Source of the DNA: Casuarina equisetifolia | Taxonomy: Eukaryota > Streptophyta > Magnoliopsida > Fagales > Casuarinaceae | Direction: 5' to 3' | Length of the DNA: 64,000 bases | Assembly: GCA_028551475.1 (NCBI GenBank) | Contig: CM052355.1 | Span: 18,869,543-18,933,542 of the forward strand | Shown: positions 38,621 through 50,103 of the stretch, piece by piece | How the letters are laid out: each line of letters begins with the position of its first letter | Position numbering within the stretch: position 1 is the first letter of the stretch | Notes under the pieces: generated by a model | Database searches by the model: none | The model's input: the letters and a program-made list of their open reading frames with translations, nothing else | Told to the model about the DNA's origin: nothing | Translations under genes and position numbers: made by a program

Positions 38621-38810
38621 CCAATGGGTTTATTGTTATCCCCCTAATGTGAGGTGCATAGTAGGCCTACCCAATGGTGTTGTGACTACTATTCCTTAAG
38701 TGTGGGGTGGGTAGTGTGTGGACCCCTACTATGGAGTTGGCAAGGGCCCCATCCATGTTGAGGGCAATGTGAATTTGGGTGTAAAAAAAATGTAATATTC
38801 TTCATTCTTT

Positions 38811-39098
38811 CACATCAAAAGGGCAAGTAGGATGAGTTGGCCATGTAAATAAATTGGCTACTCCTAATTAAGGTTGATCTTTTGGGATCAAACTTAGGTT
38901 CATGACATTAGAGTGAACTCACATACACCATCATATTGTATTGATTGTATCTTGCACATCAAAAGGGCAAGTAGGATGAGCTGGCCATGTAAATAAGTTG
39001 GCTACTCCTAATTAAGGTTGATCTTTTGGGATCAAACTTAGGTTCATGACATTAGAGTGAACTCACATACACCATCATATTGTATTGATTGTATCTTG
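38811..39098. repeat. Tandem duplication, 2 x 144 bp, inside the copia element
   Basis: Units 38811-38954 and 38955-39098 differ at two positions that I can see. Each starts 'cacatcaaaagggcaagtag' and ends 'gattgtatcttg'. They sit between two integrase pieces of the dead copia element, so the block inserted into it or was duplicated there. The near-identity shows the duplication is recent compared with the element. Confidence 0.9.
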
Positions 39099-39965
39099 CA
39101 CCATAATTGATTTTCACGAGTAATTGAAATGTATGGAATATAATGCTAACATTGTTCCAAGAGAATAAAGGATAAAGCCAAGAAAAATCGATGTAATCAT
39201 TAACAACGACAATGTAGTATTTATAGCCAAGTGATGAAATTATAGCTATAGGTCCCTAAATATCAAAATGTATTAATTGTGGAGGTACCATTGATACATA
39301 CAAAGTAAAAGAATGGGGAGGTGATGACTTTTAGCTCGAGGACATGTTGTAAAACAAAAAATGGAAGTAATAGAAAAAAAAAAAAGAAAGTATGTTGACT
39401 TCAAAAGTTGTAGGATAGTTGGGTTTGCGGTGTGACCTAAACATTGATGCCAAATGAAAAAAGGACAGCTATTGGAAACAAGGAAGGCCGACAGTGCAAT
39501 AGGTTTGGTTGGTGGTGGTATATAATGAGGCCGTGATCAAGCTTGTCTTACACTTCGCGGCAAAATGGTTAGGATAAAACATAAACACACAATTATTCTC
39601 TTGGCTAAATCAAGAAATCGATTATAAATTTTTAGAAATATTTAGGACAACTAAAACATTAAATAATGTAACATTGCCAAGCTAACGTGTATCTGTGTGG
39701 GTGATTGGTAATGAGGATCCGTCACCTGACAATTTGTTGATTGCCAATGTAGGGATTCACACATGACAACATGGAAGCACTATCTACAACATGATGAGTA
39801 GCACATAAATATGGGTACCATGATGCTTTTGATAATGTTGATGGTGGGCCATCCGTCATACCCATAGGCCAAATAAGAAAATCTTGATATTGTTTGGCGA
39901 AGTCTAGAAATATATAGATTTTCAAGTTGATGGGGATACTGAAGTTCGGTTTCATCAACCATGAT

Positions 39966-42250
39966 TGTTTCATGACCAAAATGTCATAGTTTTCTAAAAA
40001 CTGGCTGTAACATAATGGCCATAAGAATCTTAAACCTTATAGCGACATAAGATAGGGGATGCATAACTTAAGAATGAACCATTATAGAGACAATAATTTT
40101 CAAAAATTGGTACACATCACATCTATGATATTCCAATAATGACGAGAATATGAGTGTGCGTTGTGTCTCGCGAATGGTCACTTTCCCATGATTCCAAGTC
40201 CTTAATGATTGGCTATGGCATTCAAATTTTTTAAATAAGAATAATCTTCTTCTTGTTTCGCGGAAAATATAAAGATAACTCTTTTATGCTTTTTCGACTG
40301 TGACCACCGAGTGCCAAGGGGATTCTTACAGTGCCACTTGAAGGATTCCGAGGGAGTACAGAAGAAGAAGAAAAAGAGAAGCAAGCGGAAGGGAGTTTGA
40401 ATGTATTGTGGCATCGTGATTTCTGTTACTAGATGATGGAATGAGGACGCCATTGTCAGAGAAAGTGTGCGTTTAGCACTGGCATGATAATTAGGAATGT
40501 TGCCAGAAAGAAATCATGAGATATTTAATTCTGAGTGGTTGCGCAATCAATGTTGTGAACCATAGGTAGCTTCGAGGTAGGGTAAGATATAGAGGTCAGA
40601 GAGAAGCCGAGTCTAAACGTGTGAGCATGTTGAAGCCGACCATTTGGTTGGAATGTACCCAAAGAAGAAAGACAAAAGATCGTGACATTTTGTTTAAAGA
40701 TAGTGAGAAAAAGATGACTTTCAATCTAAATGTGTGAGTATGCTGAAGCCAACCATTTGGTTGGAATGTACCCAAAGAAGAAGGACAGAAGATCATGCCA
40801 TTTTGTTTAAAGATAGTGAGAAAAAATGACTTTCAACCTAAATGTGTTAGTATGTTCAAGCCAACCATTTGGTTGGAATGTTCGCAAACAAGAAGGACAA
40901 AAGATCGTGCCATTTTGTTTAAGGATAGTGAAAAAAAAAAAAGATGACTCACAACAGTCCGTAGCATTGCTAAATTGAAGAATAGAAACTATTTCGTAAA
41001 TGAGAATTCAATATAAATCTATTCATGAAATTCACATTGAATTTTAGGTGGTTCAAAACTGATTTCTGTAAAGCCATTATAATGAATAATTATTAAAAAA
41101 AAAAGGAAGATGAAACCTTGTAGTGAATTTAGAAGGATCAAGCAACAAATACACGCATTCAACAAATTTAAAAGAACACTAAGAATTTACATGGTTCAGG
41201 AGAAATAACCCCACATACCTAAAAAGGAAAAAAAAGTTATTCAGTCACTATTTCAGCAACTTTATATACCTAGAAGTCCTTAAAAACTTTCTCGTCTATA
41301 ACGCTTATTTTTTTGTTCAATTTTATGGTTCTTTCTATAAGACATAGTACATGTAGGCTTTTCCAACCTCATACCTATAGGCAATATGAAAGAAACCCTA
41401 TTTAATAAAATTACTATTTCATCTTTAACCTTGATCGTTATTCCGTACTTAACATGAACTAACTCAAATGGTACAAGGGCTATAGTTACCGTTATTAAAC
41501 GACAAAGCACTTTGTCTGCTGCCAACGAAGCATAATCGAAAGATTTTTAATTGAAAGATCCTAAATGACCATTGAAGCCAAGGACTGAAGTATAAAGATT
41601 AAAGTATTGCTTAAACAAACGATCAATTAGTCAGAATAGCAACATAAACTTTGTTAAGATATTAACAATGTGACATTCACATGCATACCCTTTTTTTTTT
41701 TTTTTGCCACTTTGATAAAAAGCTTACTAAAATTTTTACATGAAAATATGTGATTATTGCTACCAAGTTTAAAGTTATGAATTTTGGAAGACTGTTAGAT
41801 AATTGGAATTTCTATATTGAGTAGAAATATAAGACTTTATATGAAGACTAGATACAGTTAAACCGAAAGTCAGAGATTCAAAATTTTCATTATTGGTGTT
41901 GTTATATACTGCATCTGGACAGGTGTGGTACCCAATTCCCTGAGGTGTTCTGCACAAGTATTAAGAGGAAGTTTTCCTATATTAACTTCTTCTTCTTCTT
42001 ATGACTATATAATCAGATGGTTTTGCAGTTTCCTGCCTCTCTTGACCACCATCTACGTTAAAACTAGGTGAGAAGGAGAGATGGGTGGTCTTCTTTTCCC
42101 TTGCACAGCATGCTTCGTATTTGATTGCCCACCAAAGTAAATAACGAAAAGAAACAAGACTTCAATGAAACAGGAACGTATCTGATTACTTCTTTATTTT
42201 GCCAGAAAGAAACCTTCTTAATTCCAGTACAGACGTTATTCAAGAATGAA
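39966..42250. other. Intergenic DNA downstream of the first pectinesterase
   Basis: No gene recognised. It contains a threefold 112-bp tandem repeat (40612-40948, listed separately) and poly-T runs at about 41691-41705. The part from about 42250 to 42295 should be 3' untranslated region of the minus-strand pectinesterase. Confidence 0.45.
40612..40948. repeat. Tandem repeat, three units of 112-113 bp
   Basis: Units begin at about 40612, 40725 and 40837. Each carries 'ccaaccatttggttggaatg' (first unit ccgacc) followed by 'aagaag..gacaaaagatcgtg' and 'cattttgtttaaagatagtg'. The core CCAACCATTTGGTTGG is itself an imperfect palindrome. The last unit is interrupted by a poly-A run near 40930. Confidence 0.9.
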
Positions 42251-42295
42251 AAAGTAATCGAAGTAGGGAATCACACTGCATGAAGTTAGATGCTA

Positions 42296-44834
42296 TCAGA
42301 GGCCAGTGACGAATGGCACACCAGTCGCCGGCAGCCATGACCGCCCCGCCATAAAATTTTGAACCGTGAATTGCGATGCTACCCCTGCACTGGTTATGAC
42401 ATGATAACCACCCCACTTCACTCTCTGGCTGGTCGAAGAACGGGGGCCAAAGCTCTTGTACTCCCCATAATACAAAGTATTAATCGCAAAACTGCCATCC
42501 CATTCCAACCAGCCTGCCGGATCCACCAGAGTGTCAAGAAAAGTTTGAAGAAAAACTGTTCGTGAGTATTCCTTCCATGGCCGACCCAGGTATGTTTTCA
42601 CTGAGCTTAGAGCCGGCACAAGGTCTGGTGCAGCCATGACTCGTGAATTATGGATCACAATCCCTGTGTTTTGATTAGGATCAGTTCTACCTTGGGCTGT
42701 GACCGTGTTCTTCTGTCCACTCATTGGTTTTCTCGCATAAATCATGCAATTCTGCAACACCACCGCGGCATTTCCGAAAATGAAATCCACAGTGCCATAA
42801 ATGTAGCATTCTTTGTAAAATTGTCGTTGGGAATGGACGTAAAGGGTGTCTTGGTATCCTTCAAATCCGCAGCGGTAGAACACCGAGAAGTCAGCGCCTG
42901 ATCTGAGTGCCACTGCTTGATGGTTTTGTGGACCAGCAGTGTTACGGAATGTGATACCACGAGCAATGAAAGCTTCGCCTGTCACCGCTGATTGTAATAA
43001 AATCGTAGGAGTTAATGATAAAAATCAAGACAAGTGCCATTTCCAAGACAATATATTATTCCCAGACAATATATGGGAATCTAGTTAGTGGGAGACAGTA
43101 GATGCATGAAATTGAGACAGTAACAGATCCATTCAACCTTGGTAATTAACTATGTCTTCTTATATATATAAAAATAAATGATTAACAATTTGTTCTCTGT
43201 TTGGCAAATGAAAAAATCAGTGAAGGGATGAGAGTTTTTTGTTGGGAAAGAGCGCATATCAATTCTCTTAGATGTAACAATTTTAATTATTTATTTTTGA
43301 GGGGCCAAAATTTCTCTGGCCGCTCCAGCTACATTCCTGCCTCTATTTATGTAAAAAAGAGTGAAAAAGGTATGTGCTAGAGTAAGTTTGCCAATTCGTT
43401 CCGTGGCTTTACGAGGACAAAAAGGCCAAGAAAAGACATAAAAAGAATGAGACACCATCCGAATTCTCTGGTTTTAATAAGCACAAGATGGAATATAACA
43501 GATGTATCACGTTGCAACTTATTGGGATCCTACCTTATGATTTGTAAAAGAGTCAAAGAAAAAGGGCTTTCATATTCGACGTTTTACTATAAAGATGTCA
43601 AATCTTCATCTTCTCACTATGATGTTTTGGATGGATTTTTCATTCTACTTTTGTTGTGGGAATTCAAATTTCATTATTTTTTGTTTAACCATAATCATAT
43701 GTTACTTTTTTTTTTGTTAGGTAAATAATGGATGTGGGAAAGGTTATCGAACCTAGAACCTTTTTGGTCTCAGGCTACGTGAGCTACCAATTAAATCACA
43801 TGTCTGTTAATAATAATCATACATTGGTACAAATTGGAAACTAGCAAAGGCAGTATGTATATTATCTTAAAGCTTATTTGAGTTTGAACTTTATTTTATT
43901 TCTATGATCTATTTAGCTGTGGTAAACGAGAAGGCTAGAGAGCGTGAGGGAGATCCATACCAACTGTTGCGGAGTGGAAAGTTGTAGAGCCTCCTCCGAC
44001 GCTTTTGCTACTCGTAACAATGGTCCACCTTAAACCATCACCAACCAACATTATATTCTTCAAATTCTTCCCAATGTTAAGGTTCTCCTTGTAAACTCCC
44101 CTCTTCACATGTATTACAAACCTCAGCGTCCCACTCCTATCAGCCGCTGCATTCAAAGCATCTGCAATAGTCTTGTAATCCCCTGAGCCATCCTGCGCCA
44201 CCACAAGGTCTGCGGCGAGTGATGAAGACTGCAACAACTTTCTGTCACCAGAGGAAAGCCAACTCGGAAAGCCGTCTTTGTATCTTTTGGTTTCAGGCGA
44301 GGTTGCACCATTTTGGATAGATAAAGCGTTGCTTATGAGCGTTGAGATGTTGTTGGACATTAGTGGAAATACATAGTCTGAAACGTTTAGATCGACAAAG
44401 CCGGCTCGGCAGGTTTCTAGGTTGGTGAGAGCGCTGCTGAGCCAAGTTTGCGCGTCGTAGTCGGTGCACTTGGTGGCGGGGTCCAGGGTGTGGTTGAGTA
44501 GGGTGATGGTTTCTTCATAGAGATTTAAACAATCGGCCCATGCAGCCTTCTCCTTCTTGTTCCGGCACTTGGAACCAAGCCACTTGTTATGACTTTGAGC
44601 TTTAAGGGACTCCTCCAGGGCAATATGGACTGCGGCTTTCTTGAATTGATAACTTGTTTTCAGTAAATGACCCTCCAATTTGGAATCATGGCTCATGTAG
44701 TTTCTGCAAGTGTTAGGGTGCGGGGTTTTGCTGCACCACCAATCTATGCTACATGAAGCAACATTCGCCAAACTTGGCAAAAGGAAGGAAAGAAAGATTT
44801 GAAGTAATAAGAAGAACGAGAAGAGTTTTTCCAT
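42296..44834 (-). CDS. Pectin methylesterase with inhibitor-like pro-domain (type I), two exons
   Basis: Exons, minus strand: 44834-43961 and 42987-42296; one GT-AG phase-1 intron of 973 bases; 521 aa. Residues 1-24 are a signal peptide. The pro-domain (about 25-195) is PMEI-like, with paired cysteines C34/C43 and C102/C142, and ends in the subtilase cleavage motif RKLL (198-201). The catalytic beta-helix follows (DLVVAQDGSGDYKTI, KRGVYKENL) with all active-site residues: Q315 (QAVALR), Q337 and D338 (YQDTL), D359 (VDFIFGNA), R427 (LGRPWKEYSR). It removes methyl esters from homogalacturonan in the wall, giving pectate and methanol. Both halves are intact, so the gene should be functional. A TATA box lies 54 bases upstream of the ATG. 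The intron holds a SINE. A second gene of this kind lies about 6.8 kb away on the same strand. Confidence 0.96.
43691..43821 (-). mobile_element. SINE with target-site duplications, in the pectinesterase intron
   Basis: On the minus strand there is an A box (TAGCTCACGTAG) near 43786 and a B box (GGTTCGATAAC) at 43753-43743, 33 bases apart. An A-rich tail follows (poly-T on the plus strand, 43706-43715). The element is flanked by a perfect 9-bp direct repeat, ATAATCATA, at 43691-43699 and 43813-43821. All the parts expected of a tRNA-derived SINE insertion are present in about 112 bases. It lies entirely within the 42988-43960 intron, in the orientation of the host gene. Confidence 0.65.
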
Positions 44835-44887
44835 TTCTAGGCTTTTTCTTCTCTAAAAGTTCGAGTTTCAAGGGTTGTGCAGCCATA

Positions 44888-44895
44888 TTTATATA
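44888..44895 (-). promoter_or_regulatory. TATA box of the first pectinesterase gene
   Basis: TATATAAA on the minus strand (within CCCCTATATAAATATGG), 54 bases upstream of the start codon, implying a leader of about 20-30 bases. Confidence 0.7.
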
Positions 44896-46614
44896 GGGGA
44901 ATGATGATAGATTAGAAAAATATATTATTTGAGGATGCATGAATTTTGTTTTATACCTAGGGCGAGTATCATACGGCACAAAGCCAACCGAACCTTTTGG
45001 GTTGGATGTTATCCCATCATTCTTTCATTTCCAAACAAAAGGAGAACAAATCTACTAAAAGAAGTCATAATCTATTGCACTAGATATTATGATATGTATA
45101 TATGAAATGGTTATATTCACCGGGTATCTCAGGGATTAACTGGGCGGTGACGGTATGTTAAACATATGAAAATACAGACGGCTCAATGTTAGAAGTACAG
45201 AAGATTGACCATAGGACTTAGAACCACCCAACAAACGTTTAGCTTGCCGGGGCTGCTCTTGTTTCTCTTTGTTTAATTTTCTATATTGTCAAAACATGGT
45301 TTCTCCGTTCACTGAACCGAGTATTTGACCAGCTATACATCGGAATCCGACGCCACATGGACAGGGAAAACTAACATTGTTCATTTCATAATTTTCTATT
45401 CTATGGGGAGGCAACTGAATTGTTTGTGAAAGATTTAATACTTCAAAATGCAGTTGACTTTGAACTTTCCTGTGTCAAAACGCGTTTGGCTTTATCTATA
45501 TGACAGATATACATCGACGCGAAGACTTCGGTGGTTTCAAATTTTTAGGTAATGGCGAAGTTGTTTCCGGGACATTTACCAGCTTAGTTCCCGTGGATGA
45601 TCTTCATTCTGGAACTGCTTGTCTGTGAATAAATTAATAAGAGAAAGATCGATTGCTGTCTCTAGATAAGTGGTCTAAATTCTACCACCACTTCAACAGA
45701 TTCACTTAAATTTAAAAGAAAAATCCCATGTGTAATTACTTGATAAAATAAAGAAAAAGAGTACGTAAAATGGCATTTCCTCCTCTTCTTTTCTTCTTCT
45801 AATAATAAATAACGCATTTGGTTTTAATAAATACCTTAAATAGCTAAGACAATAAAAATATTTTATTAGATTGGCTAAAAACTATTGATAGAAAATTCTA
45901 GTCCTTTCCATGTACGGCTAATTTCTATTCAGCTTCCAGTGTTTCCACCTTCGCTTGTTGACCAAAGAGAGATCAGGAGAGTTCCGATTATTGAATCGCT
46001 TGAGTGCTTGACACATTATCACTCATCGGATTGACGGGAAAGTTAAATGGTGCTATCTTAATTTGTTAAAGCTCCTAAGATCTACCTTAATATAGAGAGT
46101 TTGAATTACATGGTGGTTGCCCTTGCTTCTTCGATCATCGGTACCCAAATGATGAACGGAAACACCGGTATAGTTGACCTTAGAGAACCCGATTAGCTGG
46201 ACAACACAATAACTCTTTCTGGATTCCTGCAAATAATAAAAAATCTATTTGTCCATTCTCGTCAAGGAAGTATAAGGACTGAATTTCTCGAAATTACATA
46301 ATGAGAAATTAGATATAATAGCTGGACAGCGAAGTGCTAGCTCACTCAAGCTGACTCCTCGCAAAGAATCAAACGATATACTGCTTTACCCTAACTTCTT
46401 TTTTTTTTTTTTTTTTTTTCTATTTCCTCCGTCATGGACATTTATACGTACACGTTTACTTTCCTGCATGGGGGAGATGATGGAGGGGGAGGACAACTAA
46501 TAACAACTTATTTATCGAAGTTTCAACGTTGAAAAATGGCGTTGAATAGCGTTTTAAAAATGAAGATTAAAGAGGGAATACCTGTCAGAGGGAGTACCTG
46601 TCGGCGGACTATCT
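44896..46614. other. Upstream region of the first pectinesterase, intergenic
   Basis: No gene recognised. The first several hundred bases should hold the promoter. A poly-T run of about 22 bases lies at 46398-46420. Confidence 0.45.
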
Positions 46615-46700
46615 GGCTTAAGCGTAGCTGTCTAGATATCATTTTATATGAAATCATGGCTTAAGCGTAGCGGTCTAGATATCATTTTATATGAAATCAT
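46615..46700. repeat. Tandem duplication, 2 x 43 bp
   Basis: Units 46615-46657 and 46658-46700 begin 'ggcttaagcgtagctgtcta' and differ at one base (gctg versus gcgg). Confidence 0.95.
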
Positions 46701-46811
46701 GTAGAATGACTAATAGTTCGCCTTTGGGGTTGGTCAACTTTCGGGACTTTTTATGTTAGTTTCTGGGTTTTTGCTTGTTGCCGTTGCTGGGTTCCATTTT
46801 ATTAACCTATG

Positions 46812-46910
46812 TCTGGTCAATAGTCTAGTAATTGATTATTGACCATTCAATATCTAGGTTTTGAGTTCAACATGTAACACTTTAAGTTTCATCTACTTAA
46901 CGAAAAAAAA
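46812..46910 (+). mobile_element. SINE-like tRNA-headed relic
   Basis: A-box-like TAGTCTAGTAATTG and a decayed B box (GGTTTTGAGTTC) about 40 bases apart, then a run of ten A at about 46902-46911. No clear target-site duplication. Confidence 0.35.
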
Positions 46911-47289
46911 AACTCTACTTATTATTATTCATTTGTAACGCATGCTGTTGCTGCCTTTTTGTTGTTATTTGAACTAGGCTTTAATCTGGTTGTTTGTGGC
47001 CTCATGACTAGCTGTTCCTTGTGTCGCTTTTATTGTCTTGGTTTGATCCATTATTTATTTGATGGAAAAAACTTGTGTTCTAGCTAAATTCTTAATAAAT
47101 TATAGAGTAATCAATTATATTCTTTCTTAGCCTGCAATGCTTACTATTATGATTGTGTACACTTTTTAAATATTTTTTTAATTTTAATTGAAATATGTGG
47201 TTGCCCTCTTAGCTTTCCTTGTAAGGGTGAGTGATTAGCATATTACTTGCATACGTCACTTTATAAGTTGAGGTAAGCTTCAATACAAT

Positions 47290-48390
47290 ACTACGACAAG
47301 TTTATGGAGGTATTTTTTGTAGCTAGATATTATCAATCACATCATGACTATGTTTTATTCACTAGTCTTTATAATGGCACATTTATAATTCTTCTTATCT
47401 ATATTGATGATATTCTCATTATTAGTAATAGCATTGATGTCATTTCGTTTTAAATAAATACTTGCGTTCCAATTTCCATATGAAGGACCATAGTCAATGT
47501 AAATATTTTATTGCATAGAGTCACTTCATTTACAAGCAGGATATATCTTAGCAAGCACAAATACATAATAGAATGAATTTGCAGGCTATGCTTATAGGAT
47601 CAAAACCCAATTTCATTCCCATGGAACATAATTTGAAGCTAAACATTCTAGAAGATGATGTTGGGATCATGAAGAATTTTATGATTTGCTTCTTGAAAAT
47701 CCATCCCTTTCTAAAGGATGATTGAGAAACTAATGTATTTGACCATGATGAGACTAGATATTAGTTTTTCCATTCAATACCTTAGTTCATTCATGCTCTT
47801 AGGTTTTGGAATATGGACATTATTACAAGCATTTTAAGGTATATTAACAACTCCTTAGGACTTCTCTTAATTCTTTCTTCTTTATATAGCTTAGAGTTGA
47901 CAACCAATTGTAATATTGACTATGATACTTGCCCTGTTTTGTAATAATGTGTCATTGGATATTGTGTTAAGCTAGGTAAGTCACTTGTCTCTTGGATAAC
48001 CAAAAGCAACTATCTCTAGATCATTAGTTAAGTCAAAATATAGTACGATGTTGTACATTATTTGTGAGATTATTTAGGTTGTTAGTCTATTAAAAGATTT
48101 TGGTGTCATAGTTCCTCATTTGGTTTTCCTATATAGTGATAATAAGATAGCTAGGCGTATAGTTATGAATTCAAATTTTTACTAATAGAAAATCATATCA
48201 AAATTGATTGTCACTCTGTACCAGAGAAATTATATAGGGGCATCATTTAGACACATTATGCATGCATAAAAGAGTAGCCTACAAATCTTTTTACTAAAAC
48301 ATTATGTAGTCCATTACATCAACTCTTGTTGTCCAAGTTTAAAATATTTGATTACACAAATCTCTAATTTAAGAGAGAATGTTGATAATG
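47290..48390 (+). mobile_element. Decayed Ty1/copia 3' part: reverse transcriptase end and RNase H
   Basis: Plus-strand translation, with stops and frameshifts, gives the catalytic box region IYIDDILII (about 47400), the RT end (KLMYLTMMRLDISFSIQYLS, about 47730-47800) and RNase H (SWITKSNY, then SLVKSKY, CEIIQVVSLLKDFGV, LYSDNKIA, about 47990-48150), closing with NLRENVDNANLV, the usual copia end running into the LTR. Upstream domains are absent, so the element is 5'-truncated and dead. Confidence 0.85.
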
Positions 48391-48600
48391 CTAATCTTGT
48401 GGGCTTCTTATTATGTTTTTGACATATATATAATTTGGTTCTTTCTTGTATAAATTGTATAGACACAAATTGATTTGGTAATTGTAAATGCACAGATCAA
48501 GCCCGTAGGTGTCACCACTTTCTTATGTATCCCTCTTTATTCTCATGTCATTGATGATGTTTACTAATTTTCATTTTTAAGCTTAGTTTGTAATAGATGA
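48388..48600 (+). mobile_element. Possible 3' LTR of the copia fragment
   Basis: Immediately after the RNase H end the sequence 'gagagaatgttgataatg' looks like a polypurine tract followed by an LTR starting TGTTGATAATG, a common copia LTR start. The far end of the LTR is not identifiable and no matching 5' LTR is in the window. Confidence 0.4.
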
Positions 48601-48654
48601 AAGTTGTCTAAGTGAGAAGTAAAAGTTGGTTGTCTAAGGAAAACTTGTAATAGA

Positions 48655-48925
48655 CATAATGAGTTCAATTACTTTTAGATTGTAATATTTTACCATGCTT
48701 TTGATCCAACGGCCTAACAACTCATTTTATGATGGCTTTACTCTATTCCTACATAATTAGACACCTTTTTGACCCATGATGTTTTAGTTGCTAGGTAATC
48801 CTTTTCACATATCACCTTTTTTGTGATTTGAACCTAAGACATAGAATTTGTCTTTGATAAAGATTGTAACAAACCTAAGCATTAAGCCAAAAGGCCATAA
48901 TCTATTGGCATGGTTAACTTAATTA
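48655..48925 (-). repeat. Dispersed repeat family copy
   Basis: Reverse orientation relative to the 35722-35985 copy. Landmarks: 'gagttcaattacttttagat', 'accatgcttttga', 'gacacctttttgacccatga', 'gatttgaacctaagacatag', 'ttgtaacaaacctaagcatt', 'aagccaaaaggcc'. Confidence 0.65.
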
Positions 48926-49130
48926 CTCTTGTATGCCATAACCTACCAAGCCCCTATAAGTTTATTTTATCTTGAGCCTCTATAAGCTTATAACAATTTT
49001 GCCACAGTTCCATTTTAACACCACTTGGCAGTCATTCCTAGATTCCTTTCCCTCACAAGCTTGGCAGCTACTTCTAGGTTCCCTCTTAAATTCCTTTCCC
49101 CTATAAGCTATTGACTAGTTAGTTCCTTTC
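48926..49130. other. Spacer between repeat copies
   Basis: AT-rich, with repeats of words such as 'tccctcttaaattcctttcc' and 'cccctataagctt' suggesting small internal duplications. No gene. Confidence 0.4.
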
Positions 49131-49380
49131 AATGGTTCAAATTACTTTTGGATTATAACATTTCACCATGCTTCTAATTTGACATCATGATAACCCATTC
49201 TATAATAGCTCCACTTTAGCCCCATACTTTTAGATGCCTTTTCAGTTCATGACCTTTTAGACACTAGGTAGCTTTTTTTGGCAAGTTGTCCCTTCCATGA
49301 TTCAAACCTAAGACATAAGGTTTCCTTTTATACCAATTGTAACAAACCCAAATATTAAGTCAAAAGACCTTTGCATGTTG
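49131..49380 (-). repeat. Dispersed repeat family copy
   Basis: Same landmarks as at 48655-48925. It runs directly into the next copy at 49385, so the family can form head-to-tail arrays with a unit of roughly 250 bp. Confidence 0.65.
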
Positions 49381-49384
49381 GCTT

Positions 49385-49622
49385 GGTGGGCTTAATTACT
49401 TTTATATTGTAACATTCCACCATACTTCTAACATAATGTCCTAGTTGTCCACTTTATGGTGGCTTTACTCTAGCCTTACACATTTAAATGCCTTTTTGAC
49501 CTATGACATTTTAGTTGCTAGGTGACCCTTTTTAGAAGTTGCTCCTATGATTGGACATAAGACATAGTATTTGTCTTTAATATCAATTATAACAAACCTA
49601 ATCATTGAATGAAAAGGTTTAA
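49385..49622 (-). repeat. Dispersed repeat family copy, in tandem with the previous one
   Basis: 'gggcttaattacttttatat', 'caccatacttctaa', 'tttgacctatgacattttag' and 'caattataacaaacctaatc' occur in the same order and spacing as in the neighbouring copy. Confidence 0.65.
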
Positions 49623-49746
49623 GTTTTTCTTTTTTTTATGAATATGTCAATTCATTCACTAAAGAATAAAAAGATACAAAATCTTAGGGGTATATTTTAT
49701 CATTACAATTCATCTAAGAAAAAATTAAATTTGGAATTCTACATGT

Positions 49747-49998
49747 ATGATACAATAAAACATTCGTTTGAGAGGGTTTAATGTTCCTAAATAGAAATGT
49801 TTTCCTATGTACTACTTTCCTAATTTTAGCCAACAAAATTGGTATTTTAAATAGCTTCACAACCAAATGTTTTCTCTTAATTTAAATAAGGCTATTAAAA
49901 TACCAATTTTGTTGGCTAAAATTAGGAAAGTAGTACATAGGAAAACATTTCTATTTAGGAACATTAAACCCTTTCAAACGAATGTTTTATTGTATCAT
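49747..49998. repeat. Long near-perfect inverted repeat (foldback), arms about 108 bp, loop 35 bp
   Basis: Left arm 49747-49855 and right arm 49891-49998 are reverse complements with, by eye, one mismatch (gagagggttt versus gaaagggttt) and one single-base indel. The loop is 49856-49890. The right arm begins 'gctattaaaataccaatttt' and ends 'attgtatcat'. There is no coding capacity. A 39-bp piece spanning the inner end of the left arm and most of the loop (49845-49883) recurs directly at 50065-50103 with two differences. The layout fits a foldback element or a local inverted duplication; a transcript through it would form a long hairpin. Confidence 0.9.
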
Positions 49999-50103
49999 GC
50001 TAAGAAATAATATATAATACCTTATTTTGAAAATTTATTATATATCATTTTCAATAAGTTGAAAATTTAAATAGCTTCATAACCAAATGTTTTCTCTTAA
50101 TTT

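Larger units (their letters stand above)
36950..39965 (-). mobile_element. Decayed Ty1/copia retrotransposon (protease tail, integrase, reverse transcriptase)
   Basis: Minus-strand translation shows copia domains in order, broken by stops and frameshifts. The protease active-site region (CATHHVVDSAS, for SGATHH) is at about 39840; the GAG-pre-integrase part at about 39440-39720; the integrase core (HFDI then GPIAIISSLGYKYYIVVV) at about 39150-39270; the integrase end (WGYAYGIAIHLTNYL) and (HLYIFGYLVFLY, then FVFLGYPLGY) at 38060-38340; the reverse transcriptase at 36953-37560 with YVDNIIII in place of the YVDD box. The Trp after HFDI is a stop, so the element is dead. Non-copia repeats interrupt it at about 38375-39100. 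No gag zinc knuckle, RNase H or LTRs are recognised. Confidence 0.85.

Noticed and set aside
40612-40948. CRISPR-like array
   Set aside because: Units are 112 bp tandem repeats without variable spacers, in a plant nuclear genome.
42296-44834. Reading the two pectinesterase pieces as broken or separate genes
   Set aside because: The pieces join in frame through a GT-AG phase-1 intron at the codon where the second copy also has its intron; both are intact two-exon genes.
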